Counted from the stretch's first letter, positions 49,501-60,637 are shown. The stretch is 64,000 nucleotides of DNA from Leuctra nigra (GCA_934045905.1 OW203768.1:11064316-11128315), one strand, 5' to 3'. Notes: generated by a model from the sequence alone, not told the origin. Program-made: numbers and translations.

Positions 49501-51135
49501 AAGTGATAACCTTAAGTTTGTCTTTCATCTAATCATGATTAAAATTTGAGATCAATTGATTAACGGGTTTGGTCTCCAATCGTATCGCAAATATCATAGT
49601 TTTGCGCGGTTTTGTTGAATAACCGGCGCCTAATTAACGATGCAATAAGCAAAAATGAATAAGTGCTACTAATATACAATCAGACTGATCATGTGAACAT
49701 CCTGTAAAAGTTACACTCAACTTATGAAACAATGTATCTCTCTCAATTTTCTAAAACGGCCGAGCGCTAGTATCACCTTAAAATAAACCCTGATCTAAGA
49801 GAAAATTCTGGTCCTCCAAGTTGGGCCAGCAGCCCAAAATTAAAAGAACAATCAGTTAGTACGCCATGAATCTCGATCATTTATAAACAGTTGTGATCAA
49901 ATAATTTTATTTTTATCTAGATGAAGATAAAGATACCCTGCCAAAATTGTATCTATAGATAAGATAATAGATACATTTCCAAGAATCATCTATAGAATTA
50001 AATATAAAAAATTAATTATCTATATAATTGAAACTAGATAATTACCATATACTACTGTTCACTGTAATTATTTTCGCTTCCTAAATTCGGAACTTGAGTT
50101 TTAAAACAGGTCAACTAATGCTGCAATTAACGCAGATGATTTTCCTGTTTCGTACCATCTGACATTTGAAGTTTGTGCATGTTCATACACACAAATGCAA
50201 TTAGAATTTTATATTTTTTATCTAGATAATTGCCAATAGATAACAATATATTTTTTTTAGATGAAGATAAAGATAACCAATTATTTAATTATCTAGATAA
50301 GATAATAGATAAAAAAAACTTTCTAGTTAATTATTTAGATAATTTTATCTAGCCTCGTAATCAGGGCGGATCTAGAGCGATGAGGATGAGCGATTTTATT
50401 ATTCACTAAATTTTTTAAGAATTCCATTTCCATACTTACTTTGAAACAGTGAGTAGAAGCTGAAGTCATATGTCCATATAGACGGATCCGTTTGAGCCGC
50501 AACCATCGTGGCAATCATTCCCATTAAAATTGCGCAAGAGATCGTGAAGAAGATGCCAACGAACTGTTAAGAAAAGTGAAAACATTCTGATAACGCATAA
50601 CAGTGTTGAGTGCAGTGTTGTGACAGATAACCTATTACGTTATCTAGATCAAGATAACTTGATAAAGATAATGACTTAAAAACTTATCTAGAAAAGATAA
50701 TAGATAAAAAAATCTATATAAAGATACCTAACTCGAAAAATTATCTAGATAAATAATTAAGTTAGATAAGTTAAAAAAGGAAATGTTAAGAAGGGCTGAA
50801 AAAATATATTTTGTTTTTGAAAGGAAACCAATTGCTTATTGGGGAATTATAATTATGTTCACGCATATTTTAAATTGTCTATTTATATAATGCAATAAGA
50901 AATGATGCGCCAAGAATATTTTGTTTTTTTTAAATTAAGTTTTGACTTAGCCCATTTTTTGATATCACTACTTTTCAGTCCTGAATTTTTAGATTTCAAT
51001 TACACTTGAGGACATCTCGTAAAAATTACAATTTGTTCTTACCAGTAGAAGAACGCTGAGTACTCTGACAGAAGTCCGCAGTCCCTGACGTTTATCTCCT
51101 CCGGGAGGTCCTGGAGGTCCTGGAGGTCCAGGCAT
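46541..51135 (-). CDS. T7: four-helix membrane protein with a PGPP-repeat N-terminus, 222 aa
   Basis: Minus-strand exons: E1 51043-51135 (ATG at 51135), E2 50440-50563, E3 48911-49011, E4 47094-47337, E5 46541-46647 (stop TGA at 46541). They total 669 nt and are in frame, with phases 0, 1, 0, 1. E1 encodes MPGPPGPPGPPGGDKRQG, a collagen-like triplet tract, before helix 1. E2 is long (41 codons): it ends helix 1 and adds a 20-residue polar loop (TDPSIWTYDFSF). E3 has LWPFPDWA then DNIGLIIAASILV (helix 2). E4 begins KPDGVEASPQG, then helix 3 and an extended loop (ratio of 81 codons against 73 in T6), then helix 4. E5 gives APVYLYYNSFRP and ends RPRTPQDA. It is closest to T8. Confidence 0.85.
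47390..47850. repeat. Degenerate GGAACCGGAACC repeat blocks
   Basis: Clusters of GAACCGGAACCGGAA lie at about 47395-47485 and 47710-47840, around AT-rich DNA; a related cluster is at 28610-28680. They probably belong to one dispersed repeat, in T7 intron 3. No protein is inferred. Confidence 0.55.
48646..48780. mobile_element. TIR element (135 bp) in T7 intron 3
   Basis: TGAACTCTCACCAGA and TCTGTAGAGAGTTCA are the ends. Inner arms CAGTTGTTCTGCTAGGCCGA and its inverted copy at 48732-48751 pair around a short loop. Confidence 0.6.
49298..49715. mobile_element. TIR element in T7 intron 2 (mate at 31335-31754, inverted)
   Basis: GATACGATTGGAGACGAAAT and CCAATCGTATC ends flank TTAGGGTTATCCCTTGG and its inverted partner. 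The flank to 49715 (TTGCGCGGTTTTGTTGAATA) is the inverted homologue of 31335-31459. Confidence 0.65.
49900..50770. repeat. TATCTAGATAA-rich low-complexity repeat
   Basis: Dozens of imperfect ATCTAGATAA, AGATAAAGATAA and GATAATAGATA words lie on both sides of T7 exon 2 (50440-50563), at 49900-50350 and 50625-50770. The words are self-complementary. Confidence 0.6.
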
Positions 51136-51139
51136 TTCA

Positions 51140-51475
51140 CCTACTTAATTCCACTCGAAATAGTTATTTAGTCTCATTGAGTGGTATAAGAGATGTACCA
51201 AGAATGTCATATTGGGTGTGAGCTTGCATTGAATTAACGGGGAATTTTGATTCGGGATTAAGACATGGGACAAAGCCTCAGAACTAGTGTGTGTAAATTG
51301 TTGCCTTGTAAACGAGGACTCTTCACATTTGTTGTTAGAATGTTTATAATCAACAGACGAATTGTTACCATGAATTTTTATAATTTTCATTACAATAAAA
51401 ACCAAACAATGAACAACCAAATGTTACTATCATTGATTTTGATGCAGGAAATTATTCCCTTATTTGAACCACATG
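51140..51475 (-). promoter_or_regulatory. Conserved 5' flank of T7 (candidate promoter)
   Basis: Over about 330 bases this is nearly identical to the flank of T8 (59212-59545) and partly to those of T6 (43330-43440) and T1 (1600-1760). Shared words are TTTAGTCTCATT, GTGAGCTTGCATTGAAT and TTGTTGCCTTGTAAACGA. Conservation right up to the ATG suggests promoter plus 5' UTR, but recent duplication alone could explain it. Confidence 0.4.
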
Positions 51476-52469
51476 CTACATTATTATTTAAGCGAGCGGA
51501 GCGAGCGTCTCTACTTGACTCTTGCGGCACTTTCTCTGTGTGTGTGTTTTTTTTTGTCGCTTCAACCCAGGTCGCACCGGTCAACGTATCGATCTGAAAT
51601 TTTGCACACACCTTCATCTCATACTAACTTAGACCTGTATAGTTTTTCAGAAAGATCCGTCCATAAATAAAAAAAATCGTGTTTTTCCATATAAATAGCA
51701 TTGTAGGTTCGAGGAGTCCATTGCGGCCGCCCGATGCACCCCATTCAAAACAAACTCGGAAGCAGTCAGCTGTCTATAGATTATTGTTAGAATACGCTTT
51801 ACGGTTAAATAGGTATAGTTATAGCAATACCTGCGAGGTTATAGGTTTTATTTTATTTTAACCGATAGTATAGGTATTTATTGTTTATAAAAGTTTTAAC
51901 ATGCAGTCTTACTTTCAATCCTTTCAAATGCTAAGCAAATTATTTGTAGACCGGCGAAATGTCTGCTTGATTGTAGAAATAGATTGGTTGGTTGGTTGAT
52001 AAATGAAATTACGTTTATGAATTATTTTATTTATTCAGTCAATATGTTATATTTATAGTTACAATACAATGTGTTGGGTAATAGGAAATTGCTCTATTGT
52101 ACGGAACGGCAAGTAACTGTTTGAATACATTTTCTTAAATTATGTCATGTTGCCTATTTTGTGAGTTTCAATCTCTGTATTTATCTGTATTGTTTAATTA
52201 TCTGTTTTGTTTCTGTAATTATTATTTGGAATAAATCCCTTTGATACACACCTAAATACTCCAACAAATACACATGAGTGTGTGTCTGTTACTAACTTGC
52301 AATAAGACACAAATGCAGTTATTTTTTATATAATTTAGTGAATCATGCTTCTAGCCTTCAGTATATTATTGCCGTGTTTTAAGGAATTATGGTTCGGGGT
52401 GTCGCACGTATCCGTGCTCGCTTATCAACGCGTTACACAGAGCGTTATTATTAGACATCACATACCACT

Positions 52470-52470
<1 letters not shown>
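51476..52470. other. T7-T8 intergenic DNA with fragments of the GAGCGAGC-end repeat
   Basis: 51489-51610 (AGCGAGCGGAGCGAGCGTCT...) and 52395-52450 (TGCTCGCTTATCAACGCGTT) look like the two ends of an inverted copy of the R family with an unrelated interior. No gene is seen. Confidence 0.45.

Positions 52471-52523
<53 letters not shown>
52471..52523. repeat. (CTGT)n microsatellite
   Basis: About 13 CTGT units. The paralogous position in the T9 flank (59581-59595) has about three. It creates a spurious SVCL-repeat ORF. Confidence 0.95.
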
Positions 52524-52793
52524 AATAATGAACTAACCTTAGACTCACTTCACTCATTAACCATTTTGTGTTTGTAACAGATCTATTATCAGTCACTAAC
52601 TAACGACATTGCCAACAAATTTCAAACGTTTACTATCATAATTATTTTCTGCTGGAACTTAAAAACAAATCCGTCAGATTTCTTAGCATTGGCAATTTCA
52701 TTACTTCCTTATTACTTCAAAATTACTTCAAAATTACATGACACTATCACAATCAGCGTAAAACTGAATAACATCTAGCTTTGAATAATTTTG

Positions 52794-52799
52794 TTTATT
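52794..52799 (-). promoter_or_regulatory. T8 poly(A) signal AATAAA
   Basis: AATAAA on the minus strand, 82 bases past the T8 stop. Confidence 0.55.
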
Positions 52800-52880
52800 A
52801 GAATCATAAAGTTACATAACTAAACATGTTTAAATCCCATACAATAATATTTGTAATGATGTGGATTGAGGATGACACTT

Positions 52881-55800
52881 TTACGCATCCTGAGGCGTTC
52901 TTGGTCTTTCTTGTTGAGGATAAACTGCCGTTGGTCGAATACTGTTATAGTACAGATAGACAGGTGCAGTGCAACCTAACAAACAACCTAAAACAATAAA
53001 TAACAAGATATTCTAATGGCGTTTTCTACTGATTGCACTGGGGCTGCACTGAAATGACGTCACCATACAAAACTCAATGCAAATTTCAAACGGAGTGCAG
53101 CACCAGTGCAGTCCAGTGCGGCCAGTGAAAAACGCCATAAGTGTGTTGCAGTCGTCACATCTAATTAATTCCTACATTTGGAATTTATTGATAATACGTA
53201 GTATTTGATAATTGAGAGCTCGGGAACAAGAACGAGTCAAATCAGTAAAACTGTTTTTGAAATATTCAAGTTTGAATATTGAATCGTTTGAATAACTTTT
53301 GAAAAGCAATTTGAAAAATTTGATCAAACTTGATAAACTGTTCTGCAATATCATGAATATTGAAGCTAAATGCACTATCTAGTGGAGCGGTCGCTCCACC
53401 CAGCCAAGTCGTACCGTACACTCACACACACTCAACATACCGTTAATGCATAATAAACTGAGGAGCAGACCAAACACTTTTACTGTAAGCAACAACATAG
53501 CATTTTCGGCCTACTGGATCTCAAAAATGGGAAATATCACATTGTTGAGAAATATTTTAATTTGGAGCTATGGCCCACACTACCAAATATTCCAAATGAG
53601 CCAACAATAGGTTATACCATTTGCGAACTAGAGGGCCGTGAAAACCGTGAAATTACATCACTTTCATCTTCTTCTTCTTCTTCTTCTTCTTCAGATGATG
53701 ATGATGATGATGATATCAGGAAACACTGCTATCACCGCCACAGCCTAAACGGCTGAACCGATCGATCTGAAATTTTTACCACATGTGCAATTTTGGCGTC
53801 TGAGGTGCATTTTTATAAAACCAACCGGTAGTCGCCATTTTGAAACCGGAAGTGATGTCATATCTCGAACCCGGCTAAACCGATCTGAACGACACTAGCG
53901 TCAAACGATTCAGACGGGCTTATATATGAAAATGCAATAGTCAAAAAATAAATGTACTATTACCGAAACCGGAAATGACGTTATAACATGAGGAATCAGT
54001 CTTGAATCACCTCTTACTCCAATAACTACATATTCAGAAGGCTTATACTGATACAAAATATTTATATAAATACATTCTAGGTGCCAGTGATTTCAGCCGC
54101 CATTTTGCTAACCGGAAGTGATGCCATATCTAAAACGGCTGGACCGATTTGAACGAATCTTTCGCTTTTCTACATGGAATATTACTTTAAGCATATTTTG
54201 TTACCAAACGCAACTTTTCTTAGTAACCAAATTGGAAATGGCTTATTTTTTTAAAGGAATTAAACATTATTTCTTCGATATGTGTTACAAGCTGTTTAAA
54301 TAAACTAAAAAAGTTGTGATATCCCCATAAAAAACACTCCGTGTAAAAATACCAGCCAAGTCTCTTCAACTATAAAAAAAAGATGAAATCTAAAAAATCA
54401 GCACTGAAAAGTAGTGATATCAAAAAATGGGCCAAGTCAAAACTTTATTTGAAAATTAAAAAATACTTGGCGCATCGTGTATATAAATAGCTTAGAAGTA
54501 TAGGCTAGATATAAATACATATACTTATAGTACCTATACCTACAATGCCCTAAAAAAACGATGCGCCAAGTATTTTTTAATTTTCAAATAAAGTTTTGAC
54601 TTGGCTCATTTTTTGATATCACTACGTTTCAGTGCAGAATTTTTAGATTTCATAATTATTTTTTTTAGTTGAAGAGACTTGGCTGTTTTTTTACACGGAG
54701 TGTTTTTTTATATCAATATACTAGGAAGATTCTCTGTGTACCGCGTTGATAAGCGAGCCTTCGTATTGTATGAGATTTTATATGCGTTTGTAAGTCTTTG
54801 CTCTTCAGGCCCTGGACCTGAAGTATCAAGATAGTACTTACATAATACTTGCAATTATTGGCATAAATTGCAAATATTTCAAGATTATAGAACAAAATGT
54901 CCTTAAAATGACAAGAACTTTTGAAGATAACGACAGATTAGACCAAAAATATTTCAAATGTTGGTCCAATGCCCACGCAAAGTTTTAAGTTGATCGGTCA
55001 AACGGTTCTATTTGAAATTTTAAAAATCACAAGATAGATGGTTTTAAAGTTGAACCAATGGGAGGATTTGGCTGAAACTTTGTAAGATTGGGTACAATGT
55101 TGGTTGCACTTGCAACGACGTTGCAAAATTTCAAATTGATCGGACCAACCAATCGAAAGATAATATTTTTAAAATTTGAACCAATCACAGGATCCCGTTC
55201 AAAAACGATCCTTGAGACCGCTTCGATTACTTTAGTATGTGTGCAAAAAGTTCAGATCGATTGGTTGTGCGGTAACACAGAGAAAGTGCCATAAGAGTAC
55301 CGTGGTGAAGCCAAGAGACCGATCTTGCTACCAGAACCGGCCTACTCACAACGGCGTGTCTATTCGCACGGTAGGCGACGAGGTGGGCACTATTGATACG
55401 CTATACGCGAGTGTTTATTTATGAAGGATGAACGCCGGCCGGGGTGCGAGAATTGAATTGCAATTAGGTTCGTAAATGGAGTTATTTTTCAGCCAAGGAG
55501 TAAGGGTGGTAAAACGTCACTCACAATCATGACGTCGATCTAACTCAGCAGATCAGCTGTTATGAAATGTTATTGTCTTCGCTCAGCTGTTTAATTTGAT
55601 TAATGAAATGTCATTGCCTTCCCTGTCAATTTTCTTTCAGTTGATGTTATATGAAGATATGTATATTTAAATAATGGAAATGGAGTTAAGCAAAAGAGAA
55701 ATAAGTGACCTAGAGGTGTGAAAGCATTTTATGTTTAATTAAGTATGATAGCGGTCGACTGCACTCGTTTCTCATTGGTTAATTTTTAACCCCATTTACG

Positions 55801-58800
55801 AACCTATCTGCAATTCAATTCTCGCGACCGGCGACACACATTTTTTATTTTCACAAGTTCGAATTTGTCTACCCATGGAGAGTTTTTTCCTTGGGCTGCC
55901 CAGTAAACACAGTTAATATGGTGTCAATAGATTTTGAACCCCTTTGCGTGCACGACCACCGTGCCAATATAACCGGCCTACTCACAATATATAATGAGGC
56001 TTATTATGAGCCAGCAGATGCCACTGATGAGACCAGGATAGTAAAACTGCGTCCGGAATTCTGGGACTGGTGTATTCCATGCTTCATTGTAACGCAGGTG
56101 AATTCCCAAGGCGACGACAGCAACCAGAAACTGGCACGACGAGCTGAACACGTTGTAAATGCTGAAGCAGAGCAGGCCGCTGGGCGACGCTTCCATGTCG
56201 TGGGGTTTCTGTAACATAAACTACAGAGTCATCACTAGGAAAATACATGGCTTCAACCATACGAGACGGTCTTATGCTGTTTACACTACTCTACTTAATC
56301 CCCGGCTCAAACAGGGGTTAACGCCCCGAGTCTGTACCCAGGGTTTGACATGGGTCCAAAAATGGAATGTGTTTACACTACGATGTATTTACAGCTTTTG
56401 TCATTGAACAAAACCAATCAAGAAGTTTCTTTTTTCTTTTTAAAACGTCAAATACCTCTGTCAAAATCAAAATGTAGCAATGATCGGCATAGTTTTTTGA
56501 AGCATTGGTAAATAAAGGTAATAATTTAATAAGTTAGTTCATTTATTAATGATAAATCATGCAATCATTTCAATTATTTTGTGTTTCAAGTAATATGATA
56601 AGATTACAGAGCTCACGTGGATTAAAATGTAACTAGTTTCGCCTCGAGTCAAACTCGCCCCGAGTTGAAACCCTGGGATGGACTGGGGTTTTAGTTTCCG
56701 AGGGCTTTACCCGGGGAGATGAGGTGTAAACACGTTTTATTTCTTGACTCGGGTCGGACTGAGGTTTCAACCCGGGGGAAATAGTGTATAGTGTGAAAGC
56801 AGCTTTAGATTGAGAGTAGTTATGGAAGATACAACCATTCAATTGGGAGAAATCCGATGTGTGAATTGTAATTGAGCGAGCGAAAAGAGTGACTCCTTTT
56901 GACTCGTTTGACACGGAATTTTTGGTCTGTTTTCTGGGCATAGGTTTCACAGATCGATCTGAAATTTTGCACAAGTTCGCGTGGATGTGATAAGGTGCAA
57001 ACTTTTGTATTATACCTACGTGAATAATTATCCGTGTGAAAGTATCTGTTCTATAAAGGCCTCAAATTAGCTGGTTATAGGCTGCCTTATCAAATGTATC
57101 AAATAAATATTGCTATTCCCGATTAAATAAATCTGTCAAAATATTTGTCAATCGGTTTGTCAATAAAAAGTTTTTAATCGGTTTGTCTGAAAATTATCAA
57201 ATCATCGTTACAATAGCTCCCAAAGGTCATTTAATTTTTTAATTTGATAACACAAATTGATTTTGTACCTTTCTACCAATCAAGGATTTTGCTAAAAAAA
57301 AACTCTGCCGATGTACTCTGGTATGACAAACGAGTTTGCATTATTGTGATCTTTTGTTGCACCATTGTTCTGTAGGAACACTTTATATTTTTAACCAATA
57401 AATTATCTGTTTTAATATTCTATGTTAATTGATCTGTATAACTTCATAACTGTCTGCAATAAATTATGTATCAATCAAAAATTCTCGTGACGTTATTGAT
57501 ATTTAAATATATTTTATTAACTTAAAATCAGCCCACAGACGGAGTTCAATCTGTGTTGGGCGTCCTATCATGCTTAATATAATAATCAAATGAAAACTAC
57601 AAATAAAAAACTTTATGAAAAGACACGGTCACAATCACATAATGGCGGATAACATTTTAGTTCTCATGTTGCACAATACTTACTGCGCAATACAAGGCTG
57701 ATATCAGGATGGAGACTGCGACAATAAGTCCGATGTTATCCAAGAAAAAAGCAATAGTCGCCCATAAGGGAAAGGGCCATATTTCTAGAGGCAAAGAGAA
57801 AAATATTAACTATTGTAATTTCAGTTTCAATTCTATAAGAATGCATATCTAGTTAGTGGTTATTTGGAAGTTATATCGCGCGCCAAAGATTGGTACAGAG
57901 TGCAGATTGCCAACGTCTGCATAGCAAATTCCTAATTCCACGGCACGACGGTCATTGTATTTAAATACATCTTGCACCGGTGTGCATTTTCGTGACGTCA
58001 TACCATGTGTAGTGCCTTTGTTTAACTTGTAACAGTTTACATTTGGTACTATATATTTAAATAGATGTGTTGACTTTATATTATAAATGAAAGATTGAAG
58101 TTAATGGTGGTGTATTGGGATTTTCTAAAGTATGTTACGTTTATAAATTACCAGCAGTGAAAGTAATTCCCCATGTTATTGTGCATAAACCCGAATACAC
58201 CGGATATGGGTAGGGGGCGTGGCACTCTATAGTAAGATGATCATATATGATGTCAGAGTTGACCAAAATCTCACTGGTGCTCAGATGATTTCAGTATATA
58301 AATAATATGTAACCAATATCTTCATTGATAAAATGACCTTATTTTATTTGGTACAATTTCAGTCTTTCATTTTAATATCTACCTTACTGAACTATGTTTA
58401 AAATAGATAAAACTATTGAAAAATTGCCTTTGAACCAGTGAAATAAAAAAGATTGAGGTATGTTACCTAGCAACCAGGTCCATTGCAGTTACTCTATTGG
58501 GATAAGCGTTTTTATTATTAACTTATACATTTTCAATTACCTCAATTCCATACTTACGACTGAACTGTATACGGTTCTCTGACTGATACATTCCCCTTTG
58601 CTCGAAGTCAATTCTCCTTGGACCCGTTACTTTAGCATTCTCGATGGCAACCATTGCCAGGAAAATGCCGCAAGAGATCGTGAAGAAGATACCGAGGATC
58701 TGTGAAAACATCCTAATGACGCATTTTATAGGAGCGTTGAGTGGAACTTTTAACTGAAGATACTTTGGATATTTAAGGGGTCGCGCGCGTTTTGTTTTTA

Positions 58801-59203
58801 GTTTTGACTTCAGACGAGTAAGGTTAACCTAAGTTTAGCACATCTTATAAAGTACATATTCAGTAAAACGTTTTTATTAAAATATTTGAAACTTATTAGT
58901 TAACGAAAATGTTCATTGAAGAGAGGGAGAGTTTGCCCATTGTGAAGAATAATTTTATTCTTATCTATTTGGGTAATAATTGTTGTGGAGTGAAATCTGC
59001 ACGGCTAGAAATGTGATCAGGTAAACGAAGGAAAATTAAACTTCTGTTACTACCTATGTGATATTCCTACAATTACCTAATTATTTTAATTACTTGAGGA
59101 CATATCGTTCAAAAATTACCCTTTGTTCTTACTAGTAGAAGAACGCTGAGTACTTTGACAGTGTCCGCAGTAGTCCACTATGCGGTCCAGTAGGTCCTGG
59201 CAT
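52881..59203 (-). CDS. T8: four-helix membrane protein, exon 1 frameshifted
   Basis: Minus-strand exons: E1 59133-59203 (ATG at 59203), E2 58558-58699, E3 57684-57784, E4 55986-56208, E5 52881-52987 (stop TAA at 52881). E2-E5 are intact and in frame with each other (phases 1, 0, 1). E1 is 71 nt, not a multiple of three; against T7 one base is missing at GGACACTGTCAAAG (T7: GGACTTCTGTCAGAG). As assembled, the reading frame starting MPGPTGPHSG stops at the E1/E2 junction after 23 codons. Corrected, the protein would be about 214 residues. E2 is the longest of the family (47 codons), with a loop of about 30 residues (NAKVTGPRRIDFEQRG). E3 has IWPFPLWA and DNIGLIVAVSILI. E5 ends RPRTPQDA. This is either a young pseudogene or an assembly error. 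Confidence 0.68.
53017..53137. mobile_element. TIR element (121 bp) with TAA target duplication
   Basis: TGGCGTTTTCTACTG and CCAGTGAAAAACGCCA ends are inverted and flanked by TAA on both sides, as in PIF/Harbinger-type MITEs. The interior contains CACTGGGGCTGCACTG words. It lies just inside T8 intron 4. Confidence 0.75.
53377..54716. mobile_element. Composite hairpin-CRE-palindrome element, copy C (T8 intron 4)
   Basis: Left hairpin ATCTAGTGGAGCGGTCGCTC. The body has a TTC/GAT microsatellite (53665-53715) and ETS/CRE-like monomers (ACCGGAAGTGATGTCAT near 53844). The right palindrome has arms 54323-54477 and 54559-54710. The terminal GGGG is lost at the right end (TTTTTTTATATCA). The central spacer runs in the opposite direction to copies A and B. 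Confidence 0.7.
54727..55318. repeat. Dispersed GAGCGAGC-end repeat, copy R4 (T8 intron 4)
   Basis: Starts CTGTGTACCGCGTTGATAAG and ends CATAAGAGTACCGTGGTGA, in the same orientation as R1. It lies directly after composite element copy C. Confidence 0.6.
55433..55833. mobile_element. TIR element (401 bp) in T8 intron 4
   Basis: CGCCGGCCGGGGTGCGAGAA at the left pairs with CTCGCGACCGGCG at the right; the inner part (TTGAATTGCAATTAGGTTCG) is also inverted. The target duplication is not clear. Confidence 0.7.
56271..56807. mobile_element. TIR element (about 540 bp) in T8 intron 3
   Basis: CTTATGCTGTTTACACTACT at the left is the imperfect complement of AGTGTGAAAGCAGCTTTAG at the right. The interior has many GACTCGGG/CCCCGAGT inverted words. 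A 113-codon ORF across it has no domain. Confidence 0.6.
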
Positions 59204-59211
59204 TTTACCTA

Positions 59212-59545
59212 CTTAATTCCACTCGAAATAGTTACAGCTTATTTAGTCTCATTGTCTGATAAGAAATGTATCAAGAATGTCATATTGGGTGTGAGCTTGC
59301 ATTGAATTAACGGAGGATTTTGATTTGGTATTTAGACATGGGACAAAGCCCCAGAATTAGTGTATGTAAATTGTTGCCTTGTAAACGAAGACTCTTTCAC
59401 ATTCGTTGTTAGCATGTTTATAATCAACAGACGAACTGTTTCCAGAATTTTTATAATTTTCATTACAATAAAAACGAAACAATGATCTACCAAATGTTAG
59501 TTATTGATTATGATGCGCGAAATTATTTACTTATTTGAACCGCAG
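59212..59545 (-). promoter_or_regulatory. Conserved 5' flank of T8 (candidate promoter)
   Basis: Nearly identical to 51140-51475 upstream of T7. See that entry for the shared words. Confidence 0.4.
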
Positions 59546-59609
59546 GTTGCATTATAATTATTAGACATCACATACCACTTCTGTCTGTCTGTCTATTATC
59601 TGTCAGGGA

Positions 59610-60379
59610 CAGTGGCGTCGGAACCGGGGGGGCAGCAGGGGCACGTGCCCCCCCTAGACGTCTGAAGGGGGGGGCAAGAGTATCAATCTGCCCCCCCTGG
59701 TAACGCATTATATCTTTAAAAAATTACTCGATAAGGGCTGAATTTCAAAAAAATTCGCTGCGCGGCATTGTTAGGCATTGTCATATGAAAGTCTTCTGAC
59801 GGAATTCAATTGATTTTGTTATTTTACACCAAAATCATTCACTGCCTAGAGTACCTATTAAAATTTGAGTAAATCGCTGCGGGGCTTATTTATATGAACA
59901 TTCCTTATGAGTGAATGATTAACCTTTGTTTTCTTACAATTAAAATAAAATGCACCATAATCATTCGAAATTCAAAAAAATCGGCTGCGCGGCATTTTAA
60001 TGTGTAATGTCTAAAATGTCTATGTCTATGTCTAAAAATGTCTGAAATTCATAATGCATTTCAAATTGGACCTATTGTGAATGTGAATAAATGCGGAGAT
60101 ATCATCTAAAACTAATCACTTTTCAAGTGCATATAATTTAGATAAAGATAGGTTTAAAAAGTGTGAAATCATGTAGAAACGCTCCAAATTCATTCCTGAA
60201 ATTCAAAATTTTTCCGGAGCTATGCGCCCCAGACCCCCCATTGTTTCTCTTCGCAATCGTGTTTCCCACACACATCGTCATTTACTGAATTATGTTCTCC
60301 CTTACAATTTAGTTCCTAACCTACCTAGATCCCAAGCAAAATGTGCCCCCCCTAAGAAAATAGACTTCCGACGCCACTG
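59610..60379. mobile_element. hAT-type MITE (770 bp) with 8-bp target duplication
   Basis: Ends CAGTGGCGTCGGAA and TTCCGACGCCACTG are perfect inverted copies, flanked on both sides by GTCAGGGA (59602-59609 and 60380-60387). An 8-bp duplication and a CAGTGGCG end fit the hAT superfamily. The interior has CCCCCCCTAGACGTC and three SGCTGCGCGGCATT phrases but no transposase. The matching site in the T7 flank (about 46084) is empty. Confidence 0.85.
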
Positions 60380-60482
60380 GTCAGGGAAGCCAGCGCGCGC
60401 ATATGGTCATTTGAATTCAAGATGGAAGCTTTTATTACTGCGATCATCTCTTAAAATTACGTATTCTGCTTTCGTTGAATAA

Positions 60483-60637
60483 GGCCCGGTATTACCAAAG
60501 CTAAATTGTGCTGGGTTACTAACTTTTGGATTAAATTCAACTGTTTCAATCATTTTGAGGTATCTGATTGCCTGTGCCGCCAATTTAGTCCAGTATTTAG
60601 ATTGTCCGGCTCAGATTAACTTTGGTAATATTTGCCC
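60483..60637. mobile_element. TIR element (155 bp) with TAA target duplication
   Basis: GGCCCGGTATTACCAAAG and CTTTGGTAATATTTGCCC ends are inverted, with TAA on both sides (60480-60482 and 60638-60640). It sits in the 3' flank of T9. Confidence 0.75.

Noticed and set aside
52345..52536. ORF with SVCLSVCL repeats
   Set aside because: A translation of the CTGT microsatellite.
53562..53756. ORF with Ser and Asp runs
   Set aside because: A translation of a TTC/GAT microsatellite inside the composite element.
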